The notes under the pieces: model-generated
Databases searched by the model: none
What the model saw: the letters and a program-made list of their open reading frames with translations, nothing else
What the model was told of the DNA's origin: nothing
Part shown: positions 60,344-64,000 of the stretch, piece by piece
Layout: each line of letters opens with the position of its first letter
How positions within the stretch are numbered: position 1 is the stretch's first letter
Position numbers and translations under genes: made by a program
Source: Nocardioides scoriae
Lineage (GTDB): Bacteria > Actinomycetota > Actinomycetes > Propionibacteriales > Nocardioidaceae
DNA length: 64,000 nt
Assembly (NCBI RefSeq): GCF_900104965.1
Contig: NZ_LT629757.1
Span: 1,860,001 to 1,924,000 of the forward strand
Direction of reading: 5' to 3'

Positions 60344-60833
60344 GGCGCCACGTGCCGCTCTTGCCACCGGTCTTCTCCTCCACGCGGACGTCGGTGATGA
60401 CCGCGCCCTTGTCGACGGCCTTGACCATGTCGACGACCGTGAGCGCGGCGACCGACACGGCCGTGAGCGCCTCCATCTCCACGCCCGTGCGGTCGGTGGT
60501 CCGCACGGTGGCCGCGATCACGACCGCGTCGTCGAGGACCTCGAGGTCGACGGTGACGCCGGAGACCGCCAGCGGGTGGCACAGCGGCACCAGGTCGGGG
60601 GTGCGCTTGGTGGCCATGATGCCGGCGACCCGCGCCACCCCGAGCGCGTCGCCCTTGGGCACGCCCTCCCCGCGCAGCAGCGCCACCACCTGCGCCGAGA
60701 CCAGCACCCGGCCGCTCGCGGTGGCACTGCGGGCGGTCACCTGCTTCTCGGAGACGTCGACCATGCGGGCCGCGCCGTGCTCGTCGACGTGGGTGAGCCG
60801 GTCGCCCACCGGGCTGCTCACCGGGCCGTTCAC
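60336..60833 (-). CDS. moaC: Cyclic pyranopterin monophosphate synthase
   Basis: This enzyme converts 3',8-cH2GTP to cyclic pyranopterin monophosphate in molybdenum cofactor synthesis. It has 165 residues. [19 protein letters not shown] starts the domain; [20 protein letters not shown] and [33 protein letters not shown] and [16 protein letters not shown] are the conserved blocks with catalytic Lys and Asp. GTG 60833 overlaps the glp stop by 4 bp. MoaA is not present in the window. Confidence 0.96.
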   Translation of the reverse strand: MNGPVSSPVGDRLTHVDEHGAARMVDVSEKQVTARSATASGRVLVSAQVVALLRGEGVPKGDALGVARVAGIMATKRTPDLVPLCHPLAVSGVTVDLEVLDDAVVIAATVRTTDRTGVEMEALTAVSVAALTVVDMVKAVDKGAVITDVRVEEKTGGKSGTWRRG

Positions 60834-62095
60834 CGGCCCTCCTGCGGCCGGTCGAGCAGCAGCACCGGCACCAGGTCGCCCTGGGAGACGGCGGCGACGT
60901 CCTCGGCCAGGACGACCAGGCCGTCGGCCTGGGCCAGCCCCGCGATCAGGTGCGACCCCGGCCCGCCGACCGGCGTCACCCGCAGCTGGCCGCCGGTGTG
61001 CTCAGCCGCGACCCGGAGCAGCTGGGTCTTGCCGCGCATCGAGCGGACCGACTCGGTCAGCACGGCCGGGCGCAGCACCGGGTCGGTGCCGGCCTGGCCG
61101 GTGAGCCGGCGCAGCGCAGGGGCGACGAACACCTCGAAGGAGACGTACGCCGAGACCGGGTTGCCGGGGAGCGTGAAGATCGGGGTGCGGTCCTCCCCCA
61201 CGACGCCGAAGCCCTGCGGCTTGCCGGGCTGCATCTTGACCTCGAGGAAGTCGACGGTGCCGAGCTCGCGCAGCACCTCCTTGACCACGTCGTGGGTGCC
61301 CTTGCTGACCCCGCCGCTGGTGACCACCAGGTCGGCGCGCAGCAGCTGGTCGGAGAGCGCGTCGGCGAACTCGCGGGGGTCGTCGGTGGTCGCCCGGGCG
61401 CGGTAGGCGATGCCGCCGTGGGCACGCACCGCCGCGGCGAGCAGGAAGCTGTTGGCGTCGTAGATCTGGTCGCCCGCCAGCGGCTTGCCGGGCTCGACGA
61501 GCTCGGAGCCGGTCGACATCACGACGACGCGGGGGCGCGGGGCGGTGGTGACGCTGCCGTTGCCGAGCGCCGCGAGCAGCCCGACGTGGCGGGTGCCGAT
61601 CACCTGGCCGCGGCGCATCAGCACGTCGCCGCGCTGCACCTCCTCGCCCGCGCGCCGGACGTGCTGGCCCTCGTCGGGCGCCTGCGCGACGACGACCTCG
61701 CGGCCCTCCTCGTGGGTCCACTCGAAGGGCACCACCGCGGTGGCGCCGGCGGGGACGGGCGCGCCGGTCATGATCCGGACCGCGGTGCCGGGGGTGAGGC
61801 TGTGGATGGTGGTCTGCCCGGCGGCGATCTCGCCCACCACGGGCAGGTGCACCGGACGCTCGGCGGTGGCCTCGGCGACGTCGGCGAAGGCCACGGCGTA
61901 GCCGTCCATGCTGGAGTTGTCGAAGCCCGGCAGCGCCACCTCGGCCACCACGTCGTCGGCGAGGGGGAGGCCGATGGCGTCGAGCAGCGGGCGCTGCGAC
62001 GGCGTCAGCGGGGTGATCTGCTCCAGGACCCGGCGCCGGTAGTCCTCCATGGACAGCGGCGCGACGTCGGTGGGGCGGGGTGGGTCCGTGGCCAT
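60830..62095 (-). CDS. glp: MoeA/gephyrin-like protein (probable cell-division protein Glp)
   Basis: This is a 421-residue MoeA-fold protein. [16 protein letters not shown]-type start, [17 protein letters not shown] and [20 protein letters not shown] are the MoeA N-terminal blocks. The MPT-binding domain has [18 protein letters not shown] and [20 protein letters not shown]. The synteny, beside UGPase and with rimJ and glpR downstream, matches the actinobacterial Glp that binds FtsZ with GlpR. It may also act in Mo insertion, since moaC and mogA follow in the same operon. The two roles cannot be separated by sequence here. Confidence 0.88.
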   Translation of the reverse strand: MATDPPRPTDVAPLSMEDYRRRVLEQITPLTPSQRPLLDAIGLPLADDVVAEVALPGFDNSSMDGYAVAFADVAEATAERPVHLPVVGEIAAGQTTIHSLTPGTAVRIMTGAPVPAGATAVVPFEWTHEEGREVVVAQAPDEGQHVRRAGEEVQRGDVLMRRGQVIGTRHVGLLAALGNGSVTTAPRPRVVVMSTGSELVEPGKPLAGDQIYDANSFLLAAAVRAHGGIAYRARATTDDPREFADALSDQLLRADLVVTSGGVSKGTHDVVKEVLRELGTVDFLEVKMQPGKPQGFGVVGEDRTPIFTLPGNPVSAYVSFEVFVAPALRRLTGQAGTDPVLRPAVLTESVRSMRGKTQLLRVAAEHTGGQLRVTPVGGPGSHLIAGLAQADGLVVLAEDVAAVSQGDLVPVLLLDRPQEGR

Positions 62096-62104
62096 GGCGC
62101 GAAT

Positions 62105-63517
62105 CTAGTCGCCGGTGCCTCGGTCCCGGGTGCGGGCGGGGCTCGCCTCACCCAGGGTGGAGCCGGCGTCGACGCGGCCGCGCTGGCCCTCGAGGGTCGC
62201 CCGGCCGGTGACCTTGACGCCCTCGCCGAAGCTCCAGTCGCCGTGGACGACCAGCGACTCGGCCTCGCGCAGCGACGGGACGCCGGCGGCGAAGCGCTTG
62301 TCGAAGTCCCCGACCAGCTTGTAGTGCTCGGCGTCGAGGTCGACGAAGGGCAGCTCGGCGGCCTGCTGGTCGAGCACGAAGTCCTGGCCGAGCTCGTAGG
62401 CGTCCGAGCGCAGCACCAGCAGGTCGTTGGTCGTCTTGACCGGCACGAAGCGCTCGCGGGTGACCTCGATGAGGGTGGAGTCCTCGAAGACCTCGATCGC
62501 AGCGCCCATGGCCGTCTCGACCTGGATGACCTCGGGGCTCCTGCTGTCCGCCGGGTCGACGTTCTTCTCGTTGCGGATCAGCGGCAGCCCCAGCACGCCC
62601 TCGCGGCGGGCGATCTCGGCGCGCATCCGCTCCAGGTCGAACCACAGGTTGTTGGTGGAGCAGAACTGGTGGCGCGAGAGGTCCTGCAGCGCCTCCTGGT
62701 CGGCCGCGGGCGTCTGCGCGGTCTCGCGCAGCACGATCCGGCCGTCGGCCTTGCGGCGCGCGAAGTGGCCGCCCTTGCGGTCCGAGGGGGTACGCCGCAC
62801 CGCCTCGATCGCGAAGGGCGCCCCGCTGCTCGCGAACCAGCCGGCGACCCGGGCGTCGGGCACCGCCCCGAGGTTGTCGGAGTTGGAGACGAAGGCGTAG
62901 CGGTAGCCCTGGTCGATGAGCCGGTCGAGCAGACCGGTGCCGACGAGCGCGGTGTAGAGGTCGCCGTGGCCGGGCGGACACCACTCCATCGCCGCGTCCT
63001 TGGTCCACGTGACGGGGGTCAGGTCGTCCTTGCGGAGCTTGGGCTCCTTGTTCTGGAGGAACTCCAGCGGCAGGCCGTCGACGGCGAGGTCGTCGTAGCG
63101 GGCCAGCGCGGCCAGGGTGTCGGCCGAGGTGCGGAAGCTGTTCATGAACACGAGCGGGAGCGTGGCGCCGTACTCGCGGCGCAGGTGGAGCACCTGGCGG
63201 GCGATGACGTCGAGGAAGGACAGCCCGCGGCGCACGCACAGCAGCGACTTGGCCCGCTCCATGCCCATCGAGGTGCCGAGCCCGCCGTTGAGCTTGATGA
63301 CGACGGTCGCGCCGATGGCCTCGGCGGCCACGTCGTCGGCCACCTCGACGTCGGCGAGGGAGTCCATGCCGACCGGCTCGATGGTGTCCTCGGCGATCAT
63401 GCCGGTCTCGCCGTGCTCGAGCTGGCGGTAGTAGTGCGAGAACACCTCGATCGCCACCGGGTCGACACCCTCGGCGGTCATCTTCTCGCGGGCCTGCGTG
63501 AGTCCCTTCGACTTCAT
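62105..63517 (-). CDS. UTP-glucose-1-phosphate uridylyltransferase, eukaryote-like UGPase family
   Basis: This enzyme makes UDP-glucose. The protein is 470 residues and not of the usual bacterial GalU type. VVIKLNGGLGTSMGMERAKS is the nucleotide-binding loop of the UDPGP (UGP2-like) family. TLPLVFMNSFRTSADTLAAL, FLQNKEPKLRKDDLTPVTW, WCPPGHGDLYTALVGTGLLD and FVSNSDNLGAVPD are further eukaryote-type blocks. A short Arg/Thr-rich tail ends it. The ATG at 63517 is 23 bp from the divergent 5-FCL gene. It takes the position held by galU next to glp in Mycobacterium. Confidence 0.93.
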   Translation of the reverse strand: MKSKGLTQAREKMTAEGVDPVAIEVFSHYYRQLEHGETGMIAEDTIEPVGMDSLADVEVADDVAAEAIGATVVIKLNGGLGTSMGMERAKSLLCVRRGLSFLDVIARQVLHLRREYGATLPLVFMNSFRTSADTLAALARYDDLAVDGLPLEFLQNKEPKLRKDDLTPVTWTKDAAMEWCPPGHGDLYTALVGTGLLDRLIDQGYRYAFVSNSDNLGAVPDARVAGWFASSGAPFAIEAVRRTPSDRKGGHFARRKADGRIVLRETAQTPAADQEALQDLSRHQFCSTNNLWFDLERMRAEIARREGVLGLPLIRNEKNVDPADSRSPEVIQVETAMGAAIEVFEDSTLIEVTRERFVPVKTTNDLLVLRSDAYELGQDFVLDQQAAELPFVDLDAEHYKLVGDFDKRFAAGVPSLREAESLVVHGDWSFGEGVKVTGRATLEGQRGRVDAGSTLGEASPARTRDRGTGD

Positions 63518-63540
63518 GCTCCCGATCGTAGGCTCACCTG

Positions 63541-64000
63541 GTGCTCGACCACACAGGGACCGTGAAGGCGGCCAAGCTCGCCCTGCGCGACCAGCTGCTC
63601 GCCGGGAGGCGCCGGATCGGGCTGCTGGAGCTGGGCGAGCGCGCCCGGGCCAGCGCCGACCACCTCCTCGACCTCCCCGAGGTACGCCGCGCGGCGACCG
63701 TCGCGGCGTACGTCTCGGTGGGCCACGAGCCCGGCACCGGTCCCCTGCTCGACCGGCTCCACGACCGCGGGGTCCGGGTGCTGCTGCCCCTGCTGCAGCC
63801 CGACGGCGACCTCGACTGGGCGCCGTACGCCGGGTCCGGCGACCTGCGCTCGGCCCGGCGCGGCCTGCTCGAGCCGGGCACCGCCGCCCTGGGGCCGGAC
63901 GCGGTCGCCGGCGCCGACGTCGTGCTCGTGCCCGGGCTGGCGGTCGGGCGCGACGGCACCCGGATGGGCCGCGGCGGCGGCTCCTACGACCGGGCGCTGG
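63541..64000 (+). CDS. 5-formyltetrahydrofolate cyclo-ligase (3' truncated by window end)
   Basis: The open frame starts at GTG 63541 (V-L-D-H-T-G) and runs past the window end, 153 codons visible. AAKLALRDQLLAGRRRIG resembles the family N-terminus. VAAYVSVGHEPGTGPLLDRL and VRVLLPLLQPDGDLDWAPY follow, then VVLVPGLAVGRDGTRMGRGG with GSYDRAL, the family's signature at the ATP/folate site. It converts 5-formyl-THF to methenyl-THF. It lies back to back with the UGPase gene as in Mycobacterium. There is little leader, so the mRNA may be leaderless. Confidence 0.93.
   Translation, partial: MLDHTGTVKAAKLALRDQLLAGRRRIGLLELGERARASADHLLDLPEVRRAATVAAYVSVGHEPGTGPLLDRLHDRGVRVLLPLLQPDGDLDWAPYAGSGDLRSARRGLLEPGTAALGPDAVAGADVVLVPGLAVGRDGTRMGRGGGSYDRAL

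Overview
The window is chromosomal DNA from a high-GC actinobacterium, most likely a member of the Nocardioidaceae such as Nocardioides. This is inferred from the extreme GC codon use, frequent GTG starts, many 4-bp start/stop overlaps, and blocks of housekeeping genes in the order known from Mycobacterium and relatives (pth-rplY-prs-glmU; tatD-rpfB-rsmA-ispE; rsmI next to pmt; 5-FCL next to UGPase, glp, rimJ and glpR). No rRNA is present. Two tRNAs are: Gln(UUG) and Ala(CGC).

Layout. 1-4.1 kb: the 3' part of a glycosidase-like gene, a cytochrome P450, a divergent TauD-type dioxygenase, and a repeat-rich gap. 4.1-18.5 kb: one long minus-strand operon for L-rhamnose. It encodes a DeoR regulator, rhamnulokinase, a sugar-binding lipoprotein, an ABC ATPase and two permeases, then a second class II aldolase/HAD/FGGY-kinase set, rhamnose isomerase, the bifunctional aldolase-dehydrogenase RhaEW and a ketose 3-epimerase. 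18.7-29.4 kb: a frameshifted membrane protein, a zinc alcohol dehydrogenase, guaA, a repeat-filled gap, a GMC oxidoreductase coupled to an aldehyde dehydrogenase, a LigD-type polymerase and a WS/DGAT acyltransferase. 29.4-35.65 kb: a truncated, broken copy of the LigD polymerase gene, then an AT-richer island carrying four overlapping defence genes. 35.65-64 kb: mostly housekeeping: CysQ, Pth, L25, an AAC(2')-like acetyltransferase, Prs, GlmU, tRNA-Gln, an ABC-F protein, IspE, RsmA, RpfB, TatD, RsmI, Pmt, transporters, and the GlpR-RimJ-MogA-MoaC-Glp-UGPase cluster that links molybdopterin-type genes with cell division.

The most interesting element is at 30036-35458. A type I DNA methyltransferase (HsdM) and a specificity subunit (HsdS) are coupled by overlapping reading frames to a RecF/PtuA-like ABC ATPase and a PtuB-like HNH nuclease. 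No HsdR lies anywhere near. It looks like a modification-guided defence system in which a Septu-like ATPase-nuclease pair replaces the usual restriction motor. I do not recognise this arrangement as a named system, but I could not search for it.

Non-coding features include a dispersed palindromic repeat family at four places, 35-bp and 32-bp tandem arrays, an inverted pair of about 100-bp elements with near-perfect palindromes around a three-gene segment, and several strong hairpins or operator-like palindromes.
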